Assembly: GCF_008923245.1 (NCBI RefSeq)
Contig: NZ_WBOS01000022.1
Location: 1-57,809, forward strand
Direction: 5' to 3'
From: Cytobacillus depressus
GTDB lineage: Bacteria; Bacillota; Bacilli; Bacillales; Cytobacillaceae
DNA: 57,809 bases
The translations under genes and the position numbers were made by a program. Position 1 is the stretch's first letter. The number at the start of each line of letters is the position of its first letter. Positions 1 to 8,113 of the stretch are shown piece after piece. The notes beneath the pieces are model-generated. The model had not been told where the DNA came from and searched no databases. It saw nothing but the letters and a program-made list of their open reading frames with translations.

Positions 1-15
1 TTAATATCCCTTCTT

Positions 16-38
16 AAACTAAACTGCTCCGTTAGTTT
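16..38. repeat. small palindrome at left edge
   Basis: Imperfect inverted repeat, AAACTAAAC then tgctcc then GTTAGTTT. It may be a divergent member of the palindrome family that follows the cargo genes elsewhere in the window (see 57223-57296), but it lacks the GCCCGATTG core. The first 230 bases hold no convincing gene. Confidence 0.4.
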
Positions 39-105
39 GAGTACAATCTTTAACAAACACCATACAGTCATTACCTTAAGTATTCAATTTTCCTTGTTAT
101 TCTTC

Positions 106-135
106 CTCCATTAAATGGCCCGATTGTGGAATAAT
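106..135. repeat. GCCCGATTG palindrome, copy R1
   Basis: Carries the right-hand core GGCCCGATTGTGGAATAA with a weak left arm (TTCCTCCA). It lies about 100 bases 3' of the doc stop codon on the minus strand, the same relative position that other copies take behind other cargo genes. Confidence 0.6.
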
Positions 136-211
136 AAAAAATCCTGCTTTGATAAAGGATTTCTAATCAAGCCTTATTATAAATTATCAAACTTTGTTTT
201 AAATGATCACG

Positions 212-232
212 TTGTTATGTCGTTACATTATA
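212..232 (+). repeat. 21-bp direct repeat, left of TA module
   Basis: TTGTTATGTCGTTACATTA (212-230) plus TA recurs at 1051-1071 with a single C/T difference. The two copies bracket the Doc/AbrB module. They contain GTTACATT, the motif also found in the inverted repeats beside the tyrosine recombinase near 54 kb. Confidence 0.65.
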
Positions 233-233
233 G

Positions 234-265
234 AAAAAAAGCTCCCTTTTTAAAAAAGGAGCCTT
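234..265 (-). terminator. Rho-independent terminator of doc
   Basis: On the minus strand GGCTCC and GGGAGC flank a T/A-rich loop, followed by a run of T. It sits immediately after the doc stop codon. Confidence 0.75.
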
Positions 266-670
266 TTAAACAATAAATTCTTTGATTTCTTCATAAAGAT
301 ACTCAATGGCATCATTTGATTTAAACTTTTCATGTTCTGCTAGATACACAGTGAAACTTTCCGCATCTTCATTGGTCATTAACAAGTTCAGGCCGTTCAA
401 TCGCAAGAACGTAATGAAAGTAGCTAATGCTGTTCGCTTATTCCCATTATGGAAAATATGCCGCTTTGCTATAGAGTGGTAATAGCAGCATGCCTTTAAT
501 TCAGTACTAGGAAACATTTCCTCTCCGTACATTTCAATTTTAGGGCGTTCCAGCATGGCTTCAAATCTATCTTGAAATTTGATTCCTGCCTGATCCATGT
601 CATTGTGTCTTTTCATGATGGTATAATGGATTATTTGTATTTCTCTGCCTGTTAAATATCGCACTGACAC
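266..670 (-). CDS. doc: Doc-type (Fic fold) toxin of a type II toxin-antitoxin system
   Basis: 134 aa, the normal length for death-on-curing toxins. The Fic/Doc signature is HIFHNGNKRTA at about residues 71-81. The Lys in place of the Fic Gly, and no acidic residue before GN, fit the Doc subclass, which phosphorylates EF-Tu instead of AMPylating targets (family knowledge). It lies 36 bp downstream of an AbrB-fold antitoxin and so probably in one transcript with it, ending at a clear terminator. Such a pair would stabilise the plasmid by killing cells that lose it. The usual Doc partner is Phd; an AbrB/MazE-fold partner is a less common combination. Confidence 0.85.
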   Translation of the reverse strand: MSVRYLTGREIQIIHYTIMKRHNDMDQAGIKFQDRFEAMLERPKIEMYGEEMFPSTELKACCYYHSIAKRHIFHNGNKRTALATFITFLRLNGLNLLMTNEDAESFTVYLAEHEKFKSNDAIEYLYEEIKEFIV

Positions 671-706
671 TTTTTTTATATCCCCCTAAACTCCACCATG
701 AGACAA

Positions 707-979
707 TTATCTATCTTTAAGGTTTATCAAAGCTTCATCATAATCTTCAAGCACACCGTTTAATACTTCAAGAAATTCAATGTCAAATCCTTTTGGAAGT
801 TCAACAGCCTTAACTTTTCTATAAAGAAGCTCTTGTGTTTCTTCATTAAATTCAACTTCAAGCGTTTCGCCTTTTTTCAATTTGAGTCTTTCAGCAACTT
901 GTGAAGGTATTCCTACAGACAAACTATTTCCTTGTTGGTGAACTTTTCTTTGGTATTTTCTCTCCATAACTAACTCCAT
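707..979 (-). CDS. AbrB/MazE/SpoVT-fold antitoxin
   Basis: 90 aa. The N-terminal swapped-hairpin DNA-binding domain is visible at residues 5-50: KVHQQGNSLSVGIPSQVAE followed by LKLKKGETLEVEF. The acidic C-terminus would wrap the toxin. The start at 979 is preceded by AAGGAGAT at good spacing. It is upstream of and adjacent to the doc toxin, the usual antitoxin-first order, and probably autoregulates the promoter in the AT-rich gap at 980-1080. Confidence 0.82.
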   Translation of the reverse strand: MELVMERKYQRKVHQQGNSLSVGIPSQVAERLKLKKGETLEVEFNEETQELLYRKVKAVELPKGFDIEFLEVLNGVLEDYDEALINLKDR

Positions 980-1050
980 TCTGCATATCTCCTTCCTATC
1001 TTATCCATATATATGCAGCTTATACGTTAGAGGATAACAATTTTCTAACA

Positions 1051-1071
1051 TTGTTATGTTGTTACATTATA
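1051..1071 (+). repeat. 21-bp direct repeat, right of TA module
   Basis: Second copy of the repeat at 212-232 (20 of 21 identical). Together they delimit about 840 bp that hold only the toxin-antitoxin pair. Confidence 0.65.
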
Positions 1072-1114
1072 ACACGATTGTTTGCACTGTAAACATCCTT
1101 TAAGCAATTATGTA

Positions 1115-1137
1115 CAAAAAAAGGGCAAAAGCCCTCT
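1115..1137 (-). terminator. terminator of the 1146-1724 gene
   Basis: Minus strand AGGGC-ttttg-GCCCT hairpin followed by seven T residues, 9 bases after the stop codon. Confidence 0.65.
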
Positions 1138-1145
1138 TTCTTCTA

Positions 1146-1724
1146 TTATATATACGCTCCGTATTTTACTTCATCCGCTCTACGGAACTCACCAGCAATA
1201 TATGTATTTCCATAGCCGTCTTTTTGGGGGAATCCCTCCATGTGAGCATCACGCACTCTCATGCGTTTGCCGCACTTCCAGCAATTCACGTAAATCTGAG
1301 AACGCTTGATACGGTGCTTTCCTCTGTCTCCACAGGTACATATATAATAAGTTTGGTACAAATCGAGGTCAAAAAATGCTTCTGGATTAATTTCTGCTGT
1401 TTCCTCTTCTTTCTCTTCTTGGGGAATGGGATTTTGAGGAATATCTTCTGTCACTATTTCTTGGGTGGCTGCTACTTTATTATTACTAATACTTGATTCA
1501 ATAGCTTTCTTTTCCTCGTCCTTCTGTTGTCTCCGCTGTTGGAAGAAATTCGCTGGTATATGAAAATCCAATTTTTCGGGATTTTTAGGAGTTTGTTCAC
1601 TTGAAGCGAAAACCCTCATTAGGCTTTGGACTATCATCATAGAACTTTCTTCACTGTATCCGGATAGCTTAAACTCCATATTCTTATTGCCTTCGTTGAG
1701 CTTTAACTCTAAGTTAGTACACAT
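1146..1724 (-). CDS. zinc-ribbon protein of unknown function
   Basis: 192 aa with a good RBS (AAAGGAGAAGG). Residues 1-60 are ordinary; the middle (about 65-115) is low complexity and rich in Glu and Gln. A C-terminal four-cysteine knuckle, CTCG then CWKCG with basic residues between, suggests zinc binding. It lies between the holin gene and the TA module with its own terminator, so it is the last gene of the late region. No family recognised. Confidence 0.6.
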   Translation of the reverse strand: MCTNLELKLNEGNKNMEFKLSGYSEESSMMIVQSLMRVFASSEQTPKNPEKLDFHIPANFFQQRRQQKDEEKKAIESSISNNKVAATQEIVTEDIPQNPIPQEEKEEETAEINPEAFFDLDLYQTYYICTCGDRGKHRIKRSQIYVNCWKCGKRMRVRDAHMEGFPQKDGYGNTYIAGEFRRADEVKYGAYI

Positions 1725-1830
1725 ATTTTCCTTCTCCTTTCTATATTTTCCATTTCACATTTTGTTCGCTATTGGTCAACAGGATACCCTAAAAAAATTT
1801 AATTAAACCTTTTAAAATATGAAAATATTT

Positions 1831-1855
1831 AAAAAAACCCTCCTTTTTAGGAGGG
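1831..1855 (-). terminator. terminator after holin
   Basis: Minus strand CCCTCC-taaaaa-GGAGGG followed by seven T residues, just 3' of the holin stop. Likely end of the late structural/lysis transcript. Confidence 0.85.
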
Positions 1856-1869
1856 CAGAAGCTAGATTT

Positions 1870-2169
1870 CTACAAATAAGGATTCCATCTGTCTTTTTCT
1901 ACATTTAAAGGTTCTTCTCTTTTCAAAGCCCTCGGTGAATCTCTAACACCTTCAACGGTGGGGTCTTGAACAAGTCCTAGACTGGATAAAGCAATGAATA
2001 TCGCATTAGCAAAAGCTATTACCCACGCTTTAATTTCTTCCGTCAATGAAAAATCAGTCCAGCCAAGAGCATTAGCTGCGACCAGGAGTAACTGAACGAT
2101 TATCATAATCTGAGAAACAAAGCCCGATACCCATAACCAATTTTTAAAACGGATCTTCCAATTAATCAT
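1870..2169 (-). CDS. phage holin (phi LC3-like)
   Basis: 99 aa. Two hydrophobic segments (about residues 10-35 and 48-70) separated by a short turn, then a polar, charged C-terminus: the class II holin layout. The segment TVEGVRDS is typical of Gram-positive holins of the phi LC3/phage_holin_1 type. The start codon overlaps the amidase stop (TAATG), so the two lysis genes are translationally coupled. It would form membrane lesions that release the amidase. Confidence 0.85.
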   Translation of the reverse strand: MINWKIRFKNWLWVSGFVSQIMIIVQLLLVAANALGWTDFSLTEEIKAWVIAFANAIFIALSSLGLVQDPTVEGVRDSPRALKREEPLNVEKDRWNPYL

Positions 2170-3056
2170 TATTTGCCCTCCTTATGAGTGCGATACCAAA
2201 GAGTAATTGCAGCATATACGGCTTGGTCATTGGTCAGGCTTTTGTCTTTGGACTGTTTCTCCCAGCGATCACTAGTGAAAATTCCTTTTTCTCTCGCAAA
2301 CTTAAATGCCGCTTCCAATTCTTCAAACTGCCAATCTGCTAAATTCATACCTTTCTTCACCTCCGGAGTTGTTACAACAGGTTTAGGAGTTACAACAGGC
2401 TTAGGAGTTACAACAACAGGTTTCGGTGCCAATGCCGGAATAAATTTATTAGCCTTGTTTGGGTCATAGCGAATATTAAAATATTCCAAAATGGTTTTTG
2501 CATGGACTTCCGCTTCTCTATCATGTGAATGATCCTTGTTTAAAAAGATTAAAGGGAAATCGTCTTTGTTTGTCATGAATCCATTTTCAGTGAGCAATGC
2601 GACCATTCGTGTTTCTCTTAACTCGTGAAAATCGTTCCAAGTACCTCTCACAGATGGATAAACTCCATTGTGATATAAAGGGAAGCCTGCTTGTTTTGCA
2701 TATTTCGCATATATCTCAGCCGCTTTTTTCCCTACCGCAGACGTACTCCAATAAAAAGCCGTGTATCCTCTCGTACTTGACCCTGCTGCATTTGAATGAA
2801 TGGAGTAGTAAAGGTTTGCACCCCAGCTATTCGCCTTATTAGTGCGAGTTTGCAAAGGTACATCACGACCAAATGGAGGTTGCACAACAAGAGTTTGTAT
2901 CCCGTGTGCTTCAATTACTTTTTTTGTTTTTTCCCCTACAATGGCATTATGCGTATGTTCCTCATACGCAACCCCATTTACAATGACACCTTTTGAACGA
3001 GCTTCCTTGAAAGTATTAGATCCATGACCGTATGAAAGACAGACTTTATATGGCAT
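2169..3056 (-). CDS. endolysin: N-acetylmuramoyl-L-alanine amidase
   Basis: 295 aa. The N-terminal Amidase_3 zinc domain spans about 1-190: GHG at residue 10, SIHSNA near 85 and LTENGF near 155 supply zinc ligands and the catalytic Glu. A Pro/Val/Thr linker of three near-identical VTPKPV units follows (about 205-235), then a roughly 60-residue C-terminal domain rich in Trp and aromatic residues (starting GMNLADWQFEELE), presumably for wall binding. There is no signal peptide, as expected for a holin-dependent endolysin. RBS AAAGGATGATG. Confidence 0.92.
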   Translation of the reverse strand: MPYKVCLSYGHGSNTFKEARSKGVIVNGVAYEEHTHNAIVGEKTKKVIEAHGIQTLVVQPPFGRDVPLQTRTNKANSWGANLYYSIHSNAAGSSTRGYTAFYWSTSAVGKKAAEIYAKYAKQAGFPLYHNGVYPSVRGTWNDFHELRETRMVALLTENGFMTNKDDFPLIFLNKDHSHDREAEVHAKTILEYFNIRYDPNKANKFIPALAPKPVVVTPKPVVTPKPVVTTPEVKKGMNLADWQFEELEAAFKFAREKGIFTSDRWEKQSKDKSLTNDQAVYAAITLWYRTHKEGK

Positions 3057-3075
3057 TTTTCATCATCCTTTCAAA

Positions 3076-3105
3076 TAAAAAAACCACTAACAATTGTTGT
3101 GGTTT
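3076..3105 (-). terminator. terminator upstream of the lysis genes
   Basis: Minus strand AACCAC-t-AACAATTGTT-GTGGTT hairpin followed by a T run. It lies between the small coiled-coil gene and the endolysin, so the lysis genes are either partly read through or served by their own promoter. Confidence 0.75.
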
Positions 3106-3107
3106 CC

Positions 3108-3332
3108 TTAGCCAGCCTTATTTTCTTTTTGAAACTTATCGGATTGTTCTTCCTTTTTCTTTTTAAGTTCTTCTATCTCTGCGATTAGTTGCTCATTCTG
3201 AGATACCATATCCTGATAAAGCGTTCTCCATTGGATAGCAGAAGTGTAAATTTCTACGAACTCGGTTTTAAATGCCTTGTTAATTTTTATTGACTGTTCC
3301 TGAGTTAATCGAATTCCTTGCTGGTTGTTCAT
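3108..3332 (-). CDS. small coiled-coil protein
   Basis: 74 aa, almost entirely helical, with a Lys/Glu heptad-like stretch in its second half (IAEIEELKKKKEE). It overlaps the upstream gene by about 50 bases and starts from a strong RBS (AGAAAGGGGG). Small XkdX-like or haemolysin-XhlA-like proteins occupy this place in many Bacillus phages, but I see no specific signature. Confidence 0.6.
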   Translation of the reverse strand: MNNQQGIRLTQEQSIKINKAFKTEFVEIYTSAIQWRTLYQDMVSQNEQLIAEIEELKKKKEEQSDKFQKENKAG

Positions 3333-3780
3333 TATTTTTCCCCCTTTCTTCTGGAGGTAATCCCTCCGCTATTCTTCTTTGACGTTCCAAAAATTCTTCC
3401 CTGATTTCCGGCAGACTCATTTTCTTTTTTTCTTCAATGAAAGCTTTCTTTTCTTGAAGGAGTTTTTGCAGGTTTTTCCCTTTTAAATCAGGTCTTTTCA
3501 GCCACATTAATCCCCTTATCTTTGCCCTTAAAGCCTTTTCGTTTGGGGGCATCCAAGGCTCTTCTTCGAGCTCCTGTTCCTCTAACCCCGTTTCTGGCAA
3601 ATTCATATTGAAAATATGCTGCATTCCACAATTGGGGCAAGGATCGGTTGTTAGATTTTCATACTGACCAAATTCATCTACAAATTTCGGATTGAAATTC
3701 TCAATATCCTGTACAAAAGTTTCCCCACAATCGCAAAGGATTGTAAGGGAAGTGGGAGAAACTTCTTGAATTTGCGGCAT
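3280..3780 (-). CDS. late-region protein with zinc ribbon
   Basis: 166 aa from the ATG at 3780, chosen because AGGAGGG precedes it; a longer in-frame reading to 3846 runs back into the spike gene. Residues 10-60 hold a two-pair cysteine motif (LCDCGETF ... CPNCGMQH), probably a zinc ribbon. The C-terminal half is very basic/acidic helix. It follows the tail spike gene and may be a tail accessory or chaperone; no family recognised. Confidence 0.6.
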   Translation of the reverse strand: MPQIQEVSPTSLTILCDCGETFVQDIENFNPKFVDEFGQYENLTTDPCPNCGMQHIFNMNLPETGLEEQELEEEPWMPPNEKALRAKIRGLMWLKRPDLKGKNLQKLLQEKKAFIEEKKKMSLPEIREEFLERQRRIAEGLPPEERGKNNEQPARNSINSGTVNKN

Positions 3781-3790
3781 TAAATCCCTC

Positions 3791-6649
3791 CTATGCTGTG
3801 TATCTTCCTCTCCAATAACGATAATTATTAACCGTATTTCCTCCATTTACATAAAGCCAGAATCCATTAGTGCCAATATCAATAGCAGCGACATCTGAAC
3901 CAGATAGAATATTTGTACTTGTACTTGCAAGAGAAATACTAGCCGGAACATAGCTTTTGGGCGTTCTGAAATTCACTCCAACACCAGCAACGGATGTCGA
4001 AAATCCGCTTGTCATTCCTCCGACTCCGCAAAATCCAGTTTCTGGCGTGTTCGTTTCCCAAAATCCTCTTGTGAAATAGGTGCTGTTTCCTCGTGCTCCA
4101 ACATCGTTAATAGACATTCTCGCATTGACACGCAACGTATCATGAAGCTCCGTTTCAACACCATCATGAACGGTAAGTTTCACCTTGCTGTACACGCCGA
4201 AATTCCTTAAATCCCATCCGTAATTAAGCAAATGAACGGAAGCTGTCCATTGAAATTCACTAGCGTTAAATTGAAGCATATTACCAATGAATCCACCTCC
4301 GCCACGAATGGAAACATTTCTATTAAAAAAGAGGGACTTTTGATCTATAGAACCCTGATTTCCGATTGTAATGGAATTACCGACCGTAATGGAAGAATCA
4401 ATGTTAAGTGTTCCTCCTGTAATATCAATATTAGAAACGACAACTCTTCCATTCTGCTGAACCCGGAAAGGTGCTAAAGCTCTGGAGGAATAGGTAGCCC
4501 CTGCCCAAATACGAATATCTGTCGAACCCGTTCCAGCCGCTGTCATACCAGCGTTTGTCACTTCCACGGTTACACCTGTTAAGGACCCCGTTTTAATCAC
4601 TCCTGCATCTAAACCAGCAGTAGAAATCAGATTACTAGTTAACGTATTTGATGCTATGTTTAAAGCTGTTATGGTCTTTCCTGCAATTTTGTCTCCAGTG
4701 ATGGTTGATTCTTCTATCTTTTCGGTGGTTACAGCAAAGTCCTCTAGCTGTATTGTTCCAATTTGCCCCGCCATTTCACCCAGATCTGTTCGGGTAAATT
4801 TCTCCCATTCTATACCGTTCCATTGCTTCCATACGGCTGGCTGCACATTGGTATCAAGCCAAAGCTCATATAATTTAGGATTACCTGGGGGCAATTTGCC
4901 TTTGGTTATTTTCTGTTCGGCATATTCAACAATATAATCCGTTGCCGCTTTTTCCGCTTCAGTAGAACGGCTGTCAATAATGAAATGCTCTGCCGCTTGT
5001 ATCGCAACATAAAAAGGATTAAGTGCTGCCTTGAAATTATCTTCCAAGGTCTGCAAATAATCCTGTTCCGATACGGTAAAGCTATTTCGAGCTATCAAGT
5101 CTGACATAAGGGCATTTATTTGATTATAAACAGCATTGACGTTGCTATAAGTCACGGCCAAATAGCTTTTTTCTTTCCCAGCTGTCAAATACTGATTATT
5201 AAAAACCTCTTGATATTGACCGTCTACGGTCTCTTTTGTTCCATGAAGCACGTTTTGTCTTTGCTTTAACGCTGTCAATTCAGCATCTTTCTGTGCTTCC
5301 TTTGCTTTTTCCCATGCGCCTTCTGGATCTTCGGCTCCAATATCTCCGGGGGCTGTTGGTGCTGCTTTCTCCCAGAACCCTGTTGAAGGGTTATACGTTC
5401 TAAAAATGTCAAAGAAGGGATTAGTGGTATCCACCCAAATTGCTTCTAAATCGGTCGGAGGAACAGCACTACGAATGGTTCTTGTGCCTCCTGATTCCCA
5501 TTTAGTCGCATTTCTAAGAATGGTTTGCCGCAAACTTCCAATGGCAGCAAAGGGGCTTTCCTTCCAAATATCTCGATAATCGCCAATAATCAACTTGTCT
5601 CGGCTGGAATCGGATTTGCTCCAGATATACTCAACGATTCTGGCTGAAACTAATAGCTGTGGTTGAAAGTCGAAATTCTGAACACTAAGCCCATCACCCA
5701 TTCTGAGCTTTTCATGGTCGTATCCGGTTATTTTTTCAAGGTCTAATACCCCGACTTCATAAGTCATTTTCGGCTTGCTGAGTTGTTCAAGTCTTCTCCG
5801 GGTCCACATCAAAAGCCTGTCAGGAGTGATTTTTCCGGTACCATTCCAAGTATAAACACCAAAATAATGCTGTCTTTCCCCGTTTTCCTGAAGGACTCCA
5901 AAACGCTGAAGGGCTTCTTCATCACCAATCCAATCCTGCCCTAAAGGTTTATCCTTGGCAGAAACGGATTCAAAGGTTAAATACCCATCTCCTTCACCTC
6001 GGGCAAGCCCAATCAATGCCGTATATACCTGTTCTGCACTTTCGGTCCTTCTAATAGAAGTAGCATTATGGTCATAAGATACAATAATTCCGGTATCTTC
6101 TCCCCTGCGCTCTACAAGATCCACATAACATCCAGTGACTTTTCCATGAGTCAGATTTACACGGAAATTAAATTCCCCATCAAACTCTGAAGCTCCGGTA
6201 ATAATGGCTTGTACCGCTGTCTGATGTTCCTCAAAAGTAATGGTTTTTGAACCGAACCATTCAACAATCCCAAGCTTCCACCTTGTTTCTCCAAGAACGG
6301 CTTTCAGATATTGCTCAGCTGTTACACCGTTAAAGGTGGTTGGTCTAATAATCCTTCCATTCAATTCAAGAGCAAGGTGTTCCGCATAAATTTTCTTTTC
6401 ATCATCTTCTGTGTCGGCTGTCTTGATCTCAAATATCTGGAGGTTATTTTCCTTATCAGTAGTGATAACCTTATTGCCCACAATGGCAGAACCAGCACTT
6501 TCATGATAAGAAGACATGGTAAATGTCAAAGTCATAAAAGCATCATTTAGCTTTTCATGGATTTCATCATCCCAATAATGGGCAGCAGCCGAATCGTCAT
6601 TTTCTAAAATCGCTTCAATTTCTTCAGCTTCATTCAGTAGATAAATCAA
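3791..6649 (-). CDS. tail-associated endopeptidase / minor structural (spike) protein
   Basis: 952 aa. The N-terminal ~380 residues resemble the phage minor structural protein N-terminal domain (Tal/gp18 hub fold: early AEEIEAILEND, and FTMSSYHE). A Pro/charged stretch follows at about 400-620, and the C-terminal third is beta-rich and Gly/Ser/Thr-rich, with repeated short beta units (LTSNLIST, ITGGTLNI, VGNSITI) typical of trimeric fibres. Position directly after Dit is canonical for the tail hub/host-recognition protein. The start codon abuts the Dit stop. Confidence 0.85.
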   Translation of the reverse strand: MIYLLNEAEEIEAILENDDSAAAHYWDDEIHEKLNDAFMTLTFTMSSYHESAGSAIVGNKVITTDKENNLQIFEIKTADTEDDEKKIYAEHLALELNGRIIRPTTFNGVTAEQYLKAVLGETRWKLGIVEWFGSKTITFEEHQTAVQAIITGASEFDGEFNFRVNLTHGKVTGCYVDLVERRGEDTGIIVSYDHNATSIRRTESAEQVYTALIGLARGEGDGYLTFESVSAKDKPLGQDWIGDEEALQRFGVLQENGERQHYFGVYTWNGTGKITPDRLLMWTRRRLEQLSKPKMTYEVGVLDLEKITGYDHEKLRMGDGLSVQNFDFQPQLLVSARIVEYIWSKSDSSRDKLIIGDYRDIWKESPFAAIGSLRQTILRNATKWESGGTRTIRSAVPPTDLEAIWVDTTNPFFDIFRTYNPSTGFWEKAAPTAPGDIGAEDPEGAWEKAKEAQKDAELTALKQRQNVLHGTKETVDGQYQEVFNNQYLTAGKEKSYLAVTYSNVNAVYNQINALMSDLIARNSFTVSEQDYLQTLEDNFKAALNPFYVAIQAAEHFIIDSRSTEAEKAATDYIVEYAEQKITKGKLPPGNPKLYELWLDTNVQPAVWKQWNGIEWEKFTRTDLGEMAGQIGTIQLEDFAVTTEKIEESTITGDKIAGKTITALNIASNTLTSNLISTAGLDAGVIKTGSLTGVTVEVTNAGMTAAGTGSTDIRIWAGATYSSRALAPFRVQQNGRVVVSNIDITGGTLNIDSSITVGNSITIGNQGSIDQKSLFFNRNVSIRGGGGFIGNMLQFNASEFQWTASVHLLNYGWDLRNFGVYSKVKLTVHDGVETELHDTLRVNARMSINDVGARGNSTYFTRGFWETNTPETGFCGVGGMTSGFSTSVAGVGVNFRTPKSYVPASISLASTSTNILSGSDVAAIDIGTNGFWLYVNGGNTVNNYRYWRGRYTA

Positions 6650-8113
6650 TTACAACCACCTGCTCCTATATGAAACTTCCACATCTGCCACATCAGAAGG
6701 CTGAAAACCAATCGCATTGCTTCCCGGTTTCAGTGAAAAAAGATTGCTTACCGGGTTAAGGTATTTCTTGAACGGCATACCATTCTTCGTGATTTCTTTG
6801 GTGTAATGGTCAATTTCTATCACATCATCAGCCCGAGCAATATACTCAACTTGATTTTTCTGAATGATATTTTGCTTATAAACGTCCAAATGGTCAATAA
6901 ACATTCGCTCCCTTACCGGAATCGGAGCCGTTCCATAACCAGCGATATAGATTTGAACTTGCGCTAACTTCTTGGTGAACTGATTTTTGGAGTCTACAAA
7001 CTTTTCGTATTTTCTCGTATGGTGCTGTCCTGTCTTATAATTAATGATTCCTATATAAGCCTGAAATCTGCTCCCTGTTTTAATGAATTGCATTTGCCCG
7101 GTAAAGTCATTCCATACTCCCGGCTTATCTCCAGACCCTTGTAAGATATTGACTCCATTGACATCCGAACCGATTCTTATTTTCGTATCCACCAGCATGG
7201 AAGCATTGTACCGATCTCCAATGTACATTTTTCCGATAATCTCCGAATTGACATCAAGCAAATACAGCTCAATCCTGCCCAATTCTTTAGCAACATTCGT
7301 CTTGAATCTTGGGAAAAAGTCAATTTTCCAATTATCCAAAGGCTCAGGCAAAGACCGTTTCCTAGATGGCCCATGCCAATTGACTCCAGTACCAATATCT
7401 TCATAGGTGACATAGCCTGTGCCGACATTCTCTATTCTCATACTTCCGGTTGCTGTACCATATTCCACTCCGGTTGTAGAGACTTGCCAATTCGGAAGAG
7501 ATTCAAACCTTTCATATAAAACACGAGTGAATAAAGGAACGGCTGTCTCGGTATCCACATCAACAGGCTTTCCTAAAAAAACTTGCTCATTTTCATTTTC
7601 AGTCGCATATAGAAAGACGGTTGTATCCTTTTTAAAAGTAGCTCTTACAACCGGGAACGTTTTATAGGTGCCATCCACATTGATGTTCGCCGCTTCTGTT
7701 CCTAATGGAATAGGTGCCAATACCTCGTATTGGTCAAAAGCAATAGGGTCAGGACAAATGAATTTCAAAGTACCCTTCCCAATTTTGACGATTTCCTCTA
7801 AATCCGTATTCCCATCTAATTTAGCCAAATAATATTTATCAGGCTCCTTTTCGAGCACCAATTTTTCAGGGTTTTCCGAGTAAAGCCATTCAGCAATGGT
7901 TCTCTTGGCATCATTTAAAGCACGAACGTTTTTTTGTCTGATTCTAATTTGAAAATTAAATTCTAAAACGCCCAGCTTTGTTTTTCTATGATAAGCTCCG
8001 GGTCTCCCCGGCACTTCTACTAAGTCATTGTCAACTGGAGGAAGAAGTGACCGATAAACCTTTTCCACGACAAAATAAGCTTGGCTCGAAGTTTCTTTAA
8101 AGGTAAAAGACAA
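6650..8113 (-). CDS. distal tail protein (Dit)
   Basis: 487 aa. The N-terminal sipho-tail domain is recognisable: VPGRPGAYH, RTIAEWLYS, then LVLEKEPDKYYLAKLDG and FICPDPIAF, which end the Dit core near residue 135. The C-terminal ~350 residues are an extra module with beta-sandwich character, larger than minimal Dit proteins (~250 aa), and may bind carbohydrate as in evolved Dits. It lies between tape measure and tail hub, the conserved order. Confidence 0.88.
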   Translation of the reverse strand: MSFTFKETSSQAYFVVEKVYRSLLPPVDNDLVEVPGRPGAYHRKTKLGVLEFNFQIRIRQKNVRALNDAKRTIAEWLYSENPEKLVLEKEPDKYYLAKLDGNTDLEEIVKIGKGTLKFICPDPIAFDQYEVLAPIPLGTEAANINVDGTYKTFPVVRATFKKDTTVFLYATENENEQVFLGKPVDVDTETAVPLFTRVLYERFESLPNWQVSTTGVEYGTATGSMRIENVGTGYVTYEDIGTGVNWHGPSRKRSLPEPLDNWKIDFFPRFKTNVAKELGRIELYLLDVNSEIIGKMYIGDRYNASMLVDTKIRIGSDVNGVNILQGSGDKPGVWNDFTGQMQFIKTGSRFQAYIGIINYKTGQHHTRKYEKFVDSKNQFTKKLAQVQIYIAGYGTAPIPVRERMFIDHLDVYKQNIIQKNQVEYIARADDVIEIDHYTKEITKNGMPFKKYLNPVSNLFSLKPGSNAIGFQPSDVADVEVSYRSRWL

